Shown one piece after another: positions 24,624 through 32,536 of a DNA stretch of 32,536 nucleotides. The stretch lies in the NCBI GenBank assembly GCA_029213265.1, contig JARGNG010000049.1:1-32536 (forward strand), given 5' to 3'. The notes below the pieces were generated by a model. It made no database searches, was not told where the DNA came from, and saw only the letters and a program-made list of their open reading frames with translations. Made by a program: the position numbers and the translations under genes. The DNA is from Verrucomicrobiales bacterium. Lineage in GTDB: Bacteria; Verrucomicrobiota; Verrucomicrobiia; Verrucomicrobiales; DEV007. Numbering within the stretch: position 1 is the stretch's first letter; every line of letters begins with the position of its first letter.

Positions 24624-25874
24624 TCAAAAATTTCGCGTTCCGATGTCGGTCCGGCGCTGGAGTCCGTCGAAACGTACTTTCTCGCTCTCCCGATACACCT
24701 TTGCGACCGCCTCTTCACGAGTGTCACCTTGTGCGACGACGACGAGGACACGCCCGCCGGCGGTTTCAAAATCACCGGCGTCATTCTGCCGGGTCCCCGC
24801 ATGAAAAACGCGCGCTCCCTCCACCTCGTCCAAACCGGAAATCACGTCTCCACTTCGAGATGATGCTGGATAACCGGCCGAGGCGGAAACCAGGCAAATG
24901 CTCCATCCATCCGCAAACTGAATCAGGTCAGGCTGCAGATCCCCTTTCGCCCCGGCGAACACATAGCTCGCAAAATCCCCCTCAATAATCGGAAGAACGG
25001 CTTCGGCCTCAGGGTCTCCAAAACGGCAATTGTATTCGATGACTTTCGGTCCCTGCTCCGTGAGCATCAGGCCAAAATAGAGAAATCCGCGGTAGGGAAG
25101 CCCGTCCCGCTGCAAGCCCTCGACCGTCGGGCTGACAATCGTCTCGTCGATCACCGCCCGCAAATCGCCTTCGAACATTTCCAGCGAACTGACCGCCCCC
25201 ATCCCTCCGGTATTCGGACCTTCGTCCGCGTCGTAGATTCGCTTGTAGTCACGCGCCGGAGCAAGAATCTGATACTCGCTATCGACCACGGAAGCGAAAA
25301 TCGAAATCTCCGGACCTTCGAGAAACTCTTCCACGAGCAGCCGTCCCTCTCCGAATTTTCGTTGTCCCAGAACCTCCTCGAGAAACTCTTCGGCAGAGGC
25401 TTCCTCCAAACAAACGGCGACTCCCTTTCCAGCAGCAAGGCCGTCGAATTTCAAAACGGTCGGGTATTTCCCCCCGATCGCGGCACGCGCTTCTTCCACG
25501 GAATTCACGGAGGCATATCCGCCTGTCGGAATTCCGTGGCGAATCATGAACTCCTTGGCAAACTCTTTGCTTGCTTCGAGCTGAGCAGCCTCTTTCGGCG
25601 GTCCCCAGCAGGGAATTCCAGCCGCGGCGCAGGCATTGGCCAGACCCCCGTCTTTGACGAGATAACTTTCCTCTCCGGCGACGCAGAGATCCATTCCGTT
25701 CTCCGTCATGTAGGAAACGAGCGAAGCAACTCCGTCCGCCTCCACCTGCTTCGCCAATTCAAAAATCGCATCGGACCCGGGAAAGGAATAGATTTCCGTT
25801 TCGGTGGGAGATTCATGCAACGCCGTGATAATCGCATGCTCGCGGCCTCCTTTTCCAACAACTAACACTTTCAT
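24624..25874 (-). CDS. purD: Phosphoribosylamine-glycine ligase
   Basis: PurD joins phosphoribosylamine and glycine with ATP, the second step of purine synthesis. The 416-residue chain is an ATP-grasp ligase: the N-terminal VLVVGKGGREHAI block, the ATP-grasp segment with VLKFDGLAAGKGVAVC and the LLVEEFLEGPEISIF motif, and the substrate loop DADEGPNTGGMGAVS. The C-terminal domain ends with FHAGT. Length and motifs are standard. AGGA (complement of 25882-25885) is 7 nt from the ATG, one of the few clear ribosome-binding sites. purF lies 20 bp upstream and pyrR 90 bp downstream. Confidence 0.96.
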   Translation of the reverse strand: MKVLVVGKGGREHAIITALHESPTETEIYSFPGSDAIFELAKQVEADGVASLVSYMTENGMDLCVAGEESYLVKDGGLANACAAAGIPCWGPPKEAAQLEASKEFAKEFMIRHGIPTGGYASVNSVEEARAAIGGKYPTVLKFDGLAAGKGVAVCLEEASAEEFLEEVLGQRKFGEGRLLVEEFLEGPEISIFASVVDSEYQILAPARDYKRIYDADEGPNTGGMGAVSSLEMFEGDLRAVIDETIVSPTVEGLQRDGLPYRGFLYFGLMLTEQGPKVIEYNCRFGDPEAEAVLPIIEGDFASYVFAGAKGDLQPDLIQFADGWSICLVSASAGYPASSRSGDVISGLDEVEGARVFHAGTRQNDAGDFETAGGRVLVVVAQGDTREEAVAKVYRESEKVRFDGLQRRTDIGTRNF

Positions 25875-25894
25875 AAAGTAATCCTGCGGCTCGA

Positions 25895-27820
25895 CTAGAG
25901 CAGAATATCGTAGGGCCTCTCTCCCGATTTATCCATGTAGCCGACAAACGCCTGATTCACGACCTTGTAACCGCCCGGCGTCGGGTAGTTACCGGTGAAG
26001 TACCAATCCCCATTGTGATAGGGAATCGCGTCGTGCATATCTTCCACAGTCTGATAGATCACCTCGACCTCCCCTTTCCAGGGAGTATCTTCCGGAGTCA
26101 CCATGCGACTAATCTCGGCGGACAACTGCTCCTGGGTAAATCCTTCGTATACGGCTTTGACCGGGTTCGTCATCTCTTCAACCGGCTTCTTCAATTCCTC
26201 GCGACACTTGTAGTAGATATCGGTCAGGAGATTGTGTTTCCCCTCCCGCTCAATCAGATTTACAGCGGCCTGGAAAACAATGAATTTCCCGAGGTGCGAC
26301 ATATCGATGCCGTAGCAGTCGGGATACCGAATCTGCGGAGCAGTGGAAACCACCAGAATCTTCTTCGGGTTGAGACGTGACAGGATCTTGATGATCGAAT
26401 CCTTCAAGGTAGTTCCCCGCACAATTGAATCATCGATCACAACCAGCGTTTCGTCGGACGCTATCTGACCATAGGTCACGTCGTAGACATGAGACACCAT
26501 CTGGTCACGCCCTTTCTCCTGGGCAATAAAGGTTCGCAGCTTGATGTCTTTGTGAGCGATTTTCTCGCCACGGGGCCAACTCTTGAGAATCAGTTTATCG
26601 ATCGCGGCTTCGTCGAGATCCCCCGCTTGTGCTGCCTTGACGATTTCCGCCTTCACCTGGTCACGACGCAGCTTCCGCAATCCGTGCATCATTCCGTAGT
26701 AGGCGATTTCCGCCGTATTCGGAATAAAACTGAAGACGGTTTTATCAAAGTCGTCTTCGATTCTCTCAAAAATTCGGGGAACCAGATTTTCGCCCAGCTT
26801 CATCCTCTCGCGATAGATATCCGGATCGTTTCCACGCGAGAAATAGATCCGCTCGAAAGAACAGGGTCGAATTTCACGCTCGGCAGCAAAGCGTTTCAGC
26901 TCAAAGCCACCGCGATGGTCCATCATGCCGACGTGACCCGGAGGCAGCTCCTTCACTGAATCAACGTCTGCATTAAAAACAGTCATCAGAGGAACACGCT
27001 CACTCGCGAAGGCAATCACTTCCTCATCTTCGTAATAGAAGCAGGGCCGAATTCCAGTTGGGTCGCGCAGAACAAAGGCGTCGCCGTTTCCAACCACTCC
27101 GGCGATTGAGTAACCGCCGTCCCAAATGTCTCCGCATTTTTCGAGAATCCTAGAAATGTCGATTTCCTCGGAAATGATATCGGGAATCTCCCTCCCTACG
27201 GTTCCTTTGTCCCGTTCGCGCCGATAGATGGCATCGTGTGCTTCGTCGAGATGGTATCCAATTTCCTCCAGCACCGTCTGCGTATCGGTATCGAATACCG
27301 GATGCTGCCCACGATCAATGAGATGGTGATTCAGATCCCGGGCATTGGTCATGTTGAAGTTGCCCAGGACCATCATGGTCTTCGTCGTATAATTCGTCCG
27401 GCGAACATAGGGATGACAACCACCTTCCCCGAATGTTCCGGAGGTTCCGTAGCGCAGGTGACCGAGCAGAATCTCGCCGCCAAAATCAAAGTTATTCTTG
27501 AAGGAAACCGGGTCCTCGGAATCGAGGCGCCCTGCCCTCTCCAGCTTGCTAATCGACTTGAGCTGCGTCTCCATCAATTTGATGAGAGAATCCCGTTTCG
27601 CATTGCGCTCGCGAAAGAGGTAGGGTTTCCCCAGCGGCATGTCGATTTTGCAGCAGCCGATTCCGACGCCGTCCTGGCCCCGGTTGTGCTGCTTCTCCAT
27701 AAGGAGATAGAGGCGCTGAAATCCCCAGAGACAGGTTCCGTATTTGTCTTTGTACCAGGCGAGGTCCTTTTTCAGCCTCACCATGGCCAGACCGCACTCG
27801 TGATGGATCGGGTCGCTCAT
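25895..27820 (-). CDS. purF: Amidophosphoribosyltransferase, long form
   Basis: PurF makes phosphoribosylamine from PRPP and glutamine, the first step of purine synthesis. The N-terminal nucleophile domain begins with HHECGLA: C9 would become the N-terminal catalytic cysteine after removal of eight residues. The PRPP-binding loop VVIDDSIVRGTTLK is in the C-terminal half. At 641 residues it is about 130 longer than the usual enzyme. The N-terminal string YLLMEKQHNRGQDGVG and the overall length match the long Bacteroidota-type PurF homologues, which have an extended glutaminase domain and extra C-terminal residues. It overlaps purM by one base (TGATG), so translation is coupled. Confidence 0.93.
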   Translation of the reverse strand: MSDPIHHECGLAMVRLKKDLAWYKDKYGTCLWGFQRLYLLMEKQHNRGQDGVGIGCCKIDMPLGKPYLFRERNAKRDSLIKLMETQLKSISKLERAGRLDSEDPVSFKNNFDFGGEILLGHLRYGTSGTFGEGGCHPYVRRTNYTTKTMMVLGNFNMTNARDLNHHLIDRGQHPVFDTDTQTVLEEIGYHLDEAHDAIYRRERDKGTVGREIPDIISEEIDISRILEKCGDIWDGGYSIAGVVGNGDAFVLRDPTGIRPCFYYEDEEVIAFASERVPLMTVFNADVDSVKELPPGHVGMMDHRGGFELKRFAAEREIRPCSFERIYFSRGNDPDIYRERMKLGENLVPRIFERIEDDFDKTVFSFIPNTAEIAYYGMMHGLRKLRRDQVKAEIVKAAQAGDLDEAAIDKLILKSWPRGEKIAHKDIKLRTFIAQEKGRDQMVSHVYDVTYGQIASDETLVVIDDSIVRGTTLKDSIIKILSRLNPKKILVVSTAPQIRYPDCYGIDMSHLGKFIVFQAAVNLIEREGKHNLLTDIYYKCREELKKPVEEMTNPVKAVYEGFTQEQLSAEISRMVTPEDTPWKGEVEVIYQTVEDMHDAIPYHNGDWYFTGNYPTPGGYKVVNQAFVGYMDKSGERPYDILL

Positions 27821-28809
27821 CAGGCGATTTTTACATTCACACTACCGGAGGAATCCACTTCTCCAATGATCATGGCACCCTCGTGGAAAGCAGCTGCTTC
27901 CTCCGCTTGATCCGCGGGGACCACCACGATCCATCCCCAGCCCATGTTGAAAGTTTTCACGGCTTCCTGGTCGTCCACGAAGGCCAAAACCTTTCCGACG
28001 GCTCCCAGTTCCCATCGCGGAATCGTGATGGAAGCCCCCTTCTCTCCGAGAAGACGCTCCAGATTTTCAGGCAATCCACCGCCTGTGTTATGCGCCATCG
28101 CTTTCACACGAAGAGATCGTTCCCGAAGTCCGGCGACCACATCATGATACAACCGGGTCGGCGCCAGAAACTGCGTCCATTCGTCATCTTCGATCAGGCC
28201 GGGATTGGCCTCGAGAATCTTTCGAATCAAGCTCCAGCCATTGGCGTGAAATCCGTCACTGGGATATCCCACCAACTTGTCTCCCACCTCGATGGCTGAG
28301 GGATCAATCAGGTCCGGCTTCTCGGCCGCACCCACGCAAAAACCACTCAGCTCAATCAAACCGTCAGGAACAATACCCGGCATCTCGGCGGTTTCGCCAC
28401 CGGCAAGAATGCAGTCGCAATCGGCCAGATACTCGGCCATCCCGCCAATGAGACGTTTGATCTTCGTTTTGTCGATTCTCCCCACTCCGATGTAGTCGAG
28501 GAAGAGAAGTGGATCTCCGCCTGTCGTAAGAATGTCATTCACACTCATCGCGACGAGATCCTTGCCCGCGATTTCCAACTGGTCGTGCTCAAGAAGAAGT
28601 TCCAACTTGGTTCCGACCCCGTCGCAGCCTGTCACAATGACCGGCTCCTTGTAGTCGCTGAGATCGTAGCTCGCTGCGAAGAGCCCGAAGGACTGCATCA
28701 GCGAACGTTTTGCTTCGGTCTGTCGACGAAGTTCTCCGATATCGCCGACCAATGCCGCCGCTTCTTCGATATCGACTCCGGCTCCTTTGTAAGTGTATTC
28801 GCCGCTCAT
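27820..28809 (-). CDS. purM: Phosphoribosylformylglycinamidine cyclo-ligase (AIR synthetase)
   Basis: PurM closes the imidazole ring, converting FGAM to AIR with ATP. The 329-residue chain has the ATP-binding GCDGVGTKLELLLEH, the dimer motif DLVAMSVNDILTTGGDPLLFLDY, the glycine-rich LAGGETAEMPG and the late MAHNTGGGLPENL. Length and motifs are ordinary. It overlaps purQ upstream by 4 bp (ATGA) and purF downstream by 1 bp, so it sits in a translationally coupled block. Confidence 0.96.
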   Translation of the reverse strand: MSGEYTYKGAGVDIEEAAALVGDIGELRRQTEAKRSLMQSFGLFAASYDLSDYKEPVIVTGCDGVGTKLELLLEHDQLEIAGKDLVAMSVNDILTTGGDPLLFLDYIGVGRIDKTKIKRLIGGMAEYLADCDCILAGGETAEMPGIVPDGLIELSGFCVGAAEKPDLIDPSAIEVGDKLVGYPSDGFHANGWSLIRKILEANPGLIEDDEWTQFLAPTRLYHDVVAGLRERSLRVKAMAHNTGGGLPENLERLLGEKGASITIPRWELGAVGKVLAFVDDQEAVKTFNMGWGWIVVVPADQAEEAAAFHEGAMIIGEVDSSGSVNVKIA

Positions 28810-29549
28810 TCTTCGTCGGATGTTACAGATTCATAGAGAGAGCGAAAGAGATAATACCCGCTTCCCCACTTTTCTTCGTCTTCGCTCCCGTTCGACCAAT
28901 CCGGATCATAGTGATCCTGACGGTAAAGAAAGCGCTCCGGATGAGGCATCAGGCCGAAAACCCGACCTGACTCATCCTGCAAACCGGCAATCTGGTCAAA
29001 GCTGCCGTTCACATCGCTTGAATAGGTCAATGCCGCAGCACCGCTCTCCAAATACGCGCTGGTTTCGGAAGCGTCGCTCGTCACAAGACGCCCCTCCGCA
29101 TGGGCAATCGGGAACTCGAAGCTCTCCGGAAGATGAGAAAGAAACGGGCTGTCCGGCGCTTTGTTTTCCAACGTGACCCACTGACACTGAAATCGACCGC
29201 TCGTGTTTTCGACAAGGCTGCCCGCCGGAAGCAGATCGAGCTGGGTCAGAATCTGGAAGCCGTTGCAGATTCCCAGAAGAAATCCGCCATTGTCGCGAAA
29301 TTCGCGAAGCGTTTCCCCGACTTTTTGCTCCGTCACCAGCCTGGCCAGTCGGCCCGCCATCACGTAGTCTCCGTAGCTGAACCCTCCCGACAGGACCACC
29401 AGGCTCACTCCAACGAGTGATTCGGGTTTGAGGACAGAAATGGGAATCACCTCGGTGACAAATCCGACCGTCTCGAAAGCGCGGGCGGTTTCCTCGTCAC
29501 AGTTGGTGCCGGGAAATTTCAGTAGTACTGCGCAAGGCCGTTCTTCCAT
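28806..29549 (-). CDS. purQ: FGAM synthase glutaminase subunit
   Basis: PurQ is the class I glutamine amidotransferase that supplies ammonia to PurL. The 247-residue chain starts with VLLKFPGTNCDEE and has the nucleophile elbow GICNGFQIL (C95), the SGGFSYGDY oxyanion region, and the histidine-glutamate pair of MPHPERF (H203, E205). The triad is complete. The start overlaps the end of purL by 31 bp. It is somewhat longer than common PurQ subunits, and its C-terminal region resembles the glutaminase domain of large PurL. Confidence 0.95.
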   Translation of the reverse strand: MEERPCAVLLKFPGTNCDEETARAFETVGFVTEVIPISVLKPESLVGVSLVVLSGGFSYGDYVMAGRLARLVTEQKVGETLREFRDNGGFLLGICNGFQILTQLDLLPAGSLVENTSGRFQCQWVTLENKAPDSPFLSHLPESFEFPIAHAEGRLVTSDASETSAYLESGAAALTYSSDVNGSFDQIAGLQDESGRVFGLMPHPERFLYRQDHYDPDWSNGSEDEEKWGSGYYLFRSLYESVTSDEE

Positions 29550-31975
29550 AGCGATTTGAGCTCTTCGATCGGTTCGTTAATGAGTGTTTCTTTGCCCCAT
29601 TCAATCCGTAGACTCGAATGTTCGGCAGCAGCGCGCCCGAGACAGGCAAACGGGAGTCCTTCAAACAGGTCGGACAGTTTCTCCAGATTCTCCGGAGCCA
29701 CTTCGACGACGATTCGGGAAGGCGATTCCCCGAAAAGCATCGCCGCTTTGGAAGCGTCATCATCCATCGGAAGCGAGCAAAGATCAATCTCCAGACCTGC
29801 TTTTCCAGAGAATGCGGCCTCGGCCAATGTTACGGCGAGGCCCCCTTCGCTGACATCGTGAGCCGAGAGAATCAGGCCCTGTTGAATGGCTTCGTAGTAT
29901 TTCCGGTAGGAAGCAAATGCCTGTTCGAGGTCGGTGGCGGGAACCTCCGCGTTTTCCAGCCCGGTTTGACGAGCGAGAACGGATCCTCCCAACTGAGACT
30001 GCGTATGTCCAATGATCGCAAGAACGCTGTCATTCCGGCGAAGTGAGCTGCCCGTCACGTGGGACGCTTCTTCGATGATCCCGATTCCGCTGATCAGAAT
30101 TGTGACCGGAATCGAAACGGGCCCCTCTTCGGTTTCAAAGTAGTTGTAGAACGAATCCTTTCCGGAAACAAAAGGCGCGCCATAGACTTCGGCGGCTTCG
30201 GCAATTCCTTTTACCGTCTCGACAAGAGCGCCCAACTCCTCTGTGTCATCGGGATTCCCCATGCAAAAGTTGTCGAGAATGGCGAGTCGATCAGGATCCG
30301 CTCCCGAGGCAACCAGTTGGCGAACACATTCGTCGACGCAGGCAGCGCCCATCGCAAAAGGATCCGTCTTTCCCCATTCGGGAAGAATGGACAGCCCCAT
30401 CGACATGAGTCTCTTGCTTCCGTTGATCCGGAGAACCGTTGCATCCTGGGGCGCATCCCCGCTTGCTCCAGCAAGAGGCTTCAGGACAGTATTGCCCTGA
30501 ACCTCGTGGTCATACTCGCGGATGATGGGCTCACGGGAAACAATCGCGAAATCGGAGAGCAAACCCTTCAACGATTCCCCCGCGTTGGAAAGTAGCGGAG
30601 GTTCGATCTCTTTCGTCTTCTTTTCCCACTTGGAACTCAGCTTGCGAATGGGTGCATCGTGAAGCTTTGAACAATCGAGCTGACAAACTGTCTCTCCGTG
30701 ATGCGTCACTTTGAGAATCCCGGAACCGTCCGCATCTCCGAGCACGATCATTTCCGTCTCATAGAGATCGGCCAACTCCTGAAGCGCAGGAAGTGACTCC
30801 GGCTTCACCGCAAGAACCATGCGCTCCTGACTTTCACTGATAAAGATTTCCCAACTCACCATGCCGGGCTCTTTCAAAGTAACATTGTCGAGGTTGATCG
30901 TGCCACCGCACTCCTCCAGCATCTCGCCTGCGGCACTGGAATATCCTCCAGCGCCACAGTCAGTGATGAATTCGATCAATCCTTTGTCCCGGGCGGCGAG
31001 AACAAAGTCAGCGGCCTTTTTCTCCTCAATCGGATTTCCGATTTGAACAGCCTGCTGATCTTCTTCGTGACTTTCAGTATCGAGCGCCGCGGAGGAGAAC
31101 GTCGCCCCGTGAAGCCCATCGCGACCGGTACGCCCCCCAACAGCGATGACCGTCATCCCCGCACCGACTTCCTTGTCGATATCTTTGATCGGAATCACTC
31201 CTGCGGTTCCGCAATAGACGAGAGGATTGTAGATGTAGGAATCATCGAACTGAATGGCACCACTGATCGTGGGAATCCCCATCCGGTTTCCATAATCACG
31301 AACGCCGCGAACCACACCACGCATGATCCCGAGCGGATGAAGAACATCGTCGGCCTTGATGTTTTCCATTCCCGTATCAGGCGCACCAAAGCAGAACACA
31401 TCAAGTGAGCCAATCGGTTTGGCCCCTTTTCCGGCGCCAAGAATGTCGCGAATCACTCCGCCGAGACCGGTATTGGCACCGGCGTAGGGCTCGATCGCAC
31501 TCGGGTGGTTGTGCGTCTCCGCCTTGAGACAGACGGCCTGTTCGTCGTCCAGCTTAATGAAACCCGCGTTGTCATGAAACGCCGACAGCACGAAACCAGG
31601 CTTGGAGTCAAAAATGCGATGCGAAACGTCAAAGATGTAGGTCTTGAAAAGGGAATTCACCGTTTCCTTCTCTCCATCTACCTCGTGCTCGATCGTAGCT
31701 CCAAAAATCCGGTGTTTGCAGTGCTCACTCCAGGTTTGGGCAATCACCTCAAGCTCAACATCAGTCGGCTCGCGGCCCCATTCCTTGTAAATTTCCTGAA
31801 CGGCGAGCATGTCTTCTTTCGAAAGGGACAGTTTCATGAACTGGCTCAATTCGCAGAGTTTGTCGCCATCGAGATCAGAGATCTTGAGAACGCGATAGTG
31901 ATCGGCGGGAGCTTCCGCGATCGAATCGAGAATAGTCTCCCCGGATGAGGATGTGGAGGAAGTTTCGGCTGTCAT
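29519..31975 (-). CDS. purL: FGAM synthase catalytic subunit, with large-type motif
   Basis: PurL uses ATP and ammonia from PurQ to turn FGAR into FGAM. The 818-residue chain has the catalytic WSEHCKHRIFGA (about 82-93), the substrate and ATP block KAETHNHPSAIEPYAGANTG, and HDVSEGGLAVTLAEA in the C-terminal half. Common small PurL proteins are near 740 residues and read W-S-E-H-C-S-Y-K; the E-H-C-K-H-R-I-F form here resembles the large single-chain PurL (E-H-C-R-H-K-I-F). It overlaps purS upstream by 4 bp (ATGA) and purQ downstream by 31 bp. The first 45 residues are Ser/Thr-rich and probably disordered. Confidence 0.95.
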   Translation of the reverse strand: MTAETSSTSSSGETILDSIAEAPADHYRVLKISDLDGDKLCELSQFMKLSLSKEDMLAVQEIYKEWGREPTDVELEVIAQTWSEHCKHRIFGATIEHEVDGEKETVNSLFKTYIFDVSHRIFDSKPGFVLSAFHDNAGFIKLDDEQAVCLKAETHNHPSAIEPYAGANTGLGGVIRDILGAGKGAKPIGSLDVFCFGAPDTGMENIKADDVLHPLGIMRGVVRGVRDYGNRMGIPTISGAIQFDDSYIYNPLVYCGTAGVIPIKDIDKEVGAGMTVIAVGGRTGRDGLHGATFSSAALDTESHEEDQQAVQIGNPIEEKKAADFVLAARDKGLIEFITDCGAGGYSSAAGEMLEECGGTINLDNVTLKEPGMVSWEIFISESQERMVLAVKPESLPALQELADLYETEMIVLGDADGSGILKVTHHGETVCQLDCSKLHDAPIRKLSSKWEKKTKEIEPPLLSNAGESLKGLLSDFAIVSREPIIREYDHEVQGNTVLKPLAGASGDAPQDATVLRINGSKRLMSMGLSILPEWGKTDPFAMGAACVDECVRQLVASGADPDRLAILDNFCMGNPDDTEELGALVETVKGIAEAAEVYGAPFVSGKDSFYNYFETEEGPVSIPVTILISGIGIIEEASHVTGSSLRRNDSVLAIIGHTQSQLGGSVLARQTGLENAEVPATDLEQAFASYRKYYEAIQQGLILSAHDVSEGGLAVTLAEAAFSGKAGLEIDLCSLPMDDDASKAAMLFGESPSRIVVEVAPENLEKLSDLFEGLPFACLGRAAAEHSSLRIEWGKETLINEPIEELKSLWKNGLAQYY

Positions 31976-32421
31976 CCTGCTTTGATCACGTTCCAGTTGT
32001 GGATGGCCGCATTGCAGATATCGCGAACGAAGCGGTCCGAGTCGTCGCTCTTGCCATCAAAGAGATAGATCCGCTGGCGAATCTGGAGATCCTTCAGTTT
32101 GAAACCTGGATCTTCGATTCCGCGGTAGTAGGTGAGAATCGCCTCCTTCTCCAAATCGAGAGCACCGGGCTTCATTCCATATTCGAGAACAAAAGAATAG
32201 CCGTCGAGAGCCGGATCTTTGCCCTCGTGCAACTCCTGGCTGATCGGGTCGAGCAAGGTCTTTTCGATGAAAGCTTCGAGGGCAGCCTTGTCTCCCTTGA
32301 ATTTCACTTCGTAACGACGAGTGCTCCGATAGGTCGCGCCGCCTTCCAGCGGTTCATAAAGAAGACCGTTTGCATCACCGGCATCAATGTACCGGTCGCT
32401 GATTTCGAATGTTTCCCGCAT
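31972..32421 (-). CDS. purS: PurS-like subunit of FGAM synthase, N-terminally extended
   Basis: PurS bridges PurL and PurQ in the three-part FGAM synthase. The C-terminal half matches PurS: GMKPGALDLEKEAIL, then GFKLKDLQIRQRIYLF, and a final helix with VRDICNAAIHN. Ordinary PurS has 80-85 residues; this protein has 149. The extra N-terminal part contains RRYEVKFKGDKAALEAFIEK, which may itself be a diverged PurS-like half, as in the double N-terminal domain of large PurL. The ATG at 32421 is chosen because upstream sequence is not conserved-looking; a GTG or TTG farther up cannot be excluded. It is the first gene of the operon and overlaps purL by 4 bp. Confidence 0.82.
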   Translation of the reverse strand: MRETFEISDRYIDAGDANGLLYEPLEGGATYRSTRRYEVKFKGDKAALEAFIEKTLLDPISQELHEGKDPALDGYSFVLEYGMKPGALDLEKEAILTYYRGIEDPGFKLKDLQIRQRIYLFDGKSDDSDRFVRDICNAAIHNWNVIKAG

Positions 32422-32457
32422 GGTGCAGAGGGGGTGCAGAAGGGTTGTTATCGAGAG

Positions 32458-32473
32458 ATTTCTTCGAAGAAAT
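32458..32473. promoter_or_regulatory. Perfect 16-bp palindrome before the pur operon
   Basis: ATTTCTTCGAAGAAAT reads the same on both strands without a mismatch. It lies 37-52 bp upstream of the purS ATG and downstream of the putative promoter. It could be an operator for a repressor, or fold in the mRNA leader as a 6-bp stem with a UCGA loop. No known purine repressor site is recognised. Confidence 0.5.
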
Positions 32474-32489
32474 AGATGGGGCTTATCTT

Positions 32490-32517
32490 TTCCTAGGCCG
32501 GATTCGGGGCGAGTCAA
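32490..32517 (-). promoter_or_regulatory. Possible sigma70 promoter for the pur-pyr operon
   Basis: On the minus strand TTGACT (32512-32517, five of six -35 bases) lies 16 bp from TAGGAA (32490-32495, three of six -10 bases). The -35 is good and the -10 is poor. The position, about 70 bp before the first gene, fits. Confidence 0.3.
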
Positions 32518-32536
32518 CCGCAGTTGCTTAAGAGAT

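Overview
The window reads as a chromosomal segment of a free-living, probably aquatic Gram-negative bacterium of the PVC/Bacteroidota-like kind. A member of the Verrucomicrobiota (Verrucomicrobiales-like) is my best guess. This is an inference from gene content: an S1-type sulfatase with signal peptide, a secreted seven-bladed lactonase, ExbB/ExbD with a TPR partner, a long Bacteroidota-type PurF, a split FGAM synthase, and few Shine-Dalgarno sequences in front of genes. No mobile element, CRISPR array or rRNA was seen.

Layout. 1-388: a three-copy 12-bp tandem repeat and a minus-strand tRNA-Arg(ACG) with its own terminator. 389-2110 (+): a small TMEM220-like membrane protein and a PrsW-family intramembrane protease. 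2088-10629 (-): a six-gene exopolysaccharide operon, transcribed in the order tyrosine autokinase/chain-length protein, initiating sugar-phosphate transferase, Wzy/WaaL-like polymerase, GT2, GT4, PIG-L/LmbE deacetylase. A good promoter sits at 10683-10710. The window carries neither the flippase (Wzx) nor the outer-membrane exporter (Wza). 10943-14641 (+): ExbB, ExbD and a large TPR protein, closed by a hairpin terminator.

14753-16033 (-): an A-type Fe-S carrier followed by an unrecognised membrane-anchored protein. 16140-18017 (+): mutL, divergent from the Fe-S carrier. 18185-21708 (+): a sulfatase, a secreted lactonase and a sulfotransferase.

21766-32421 (-): one long nucleotide-synthesis run, purS-purL-purQ-purM-purF-purD-pyrR-pyrB-pyrC-like, mostly with overlapping or nearly touching genes. 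It joins purine and pyrimidine synthesis and begins downstream of a perfect 16-bp palindrome.

The most interesting observations are two. First, the dihydroorotase homologue at the end of the pyr genes has lost three conserved active-site ligands. It is probably a structural partner for aspartate carbamoyltransferase and not an enzyme. Second, the FGAM synthase looks like a three-gene version of the large single-chain PurL: an N-terminally extended PurS, a PurL with the large-type motif, and an overlapping PurQ, in the same order as the domains of the large enzyme.
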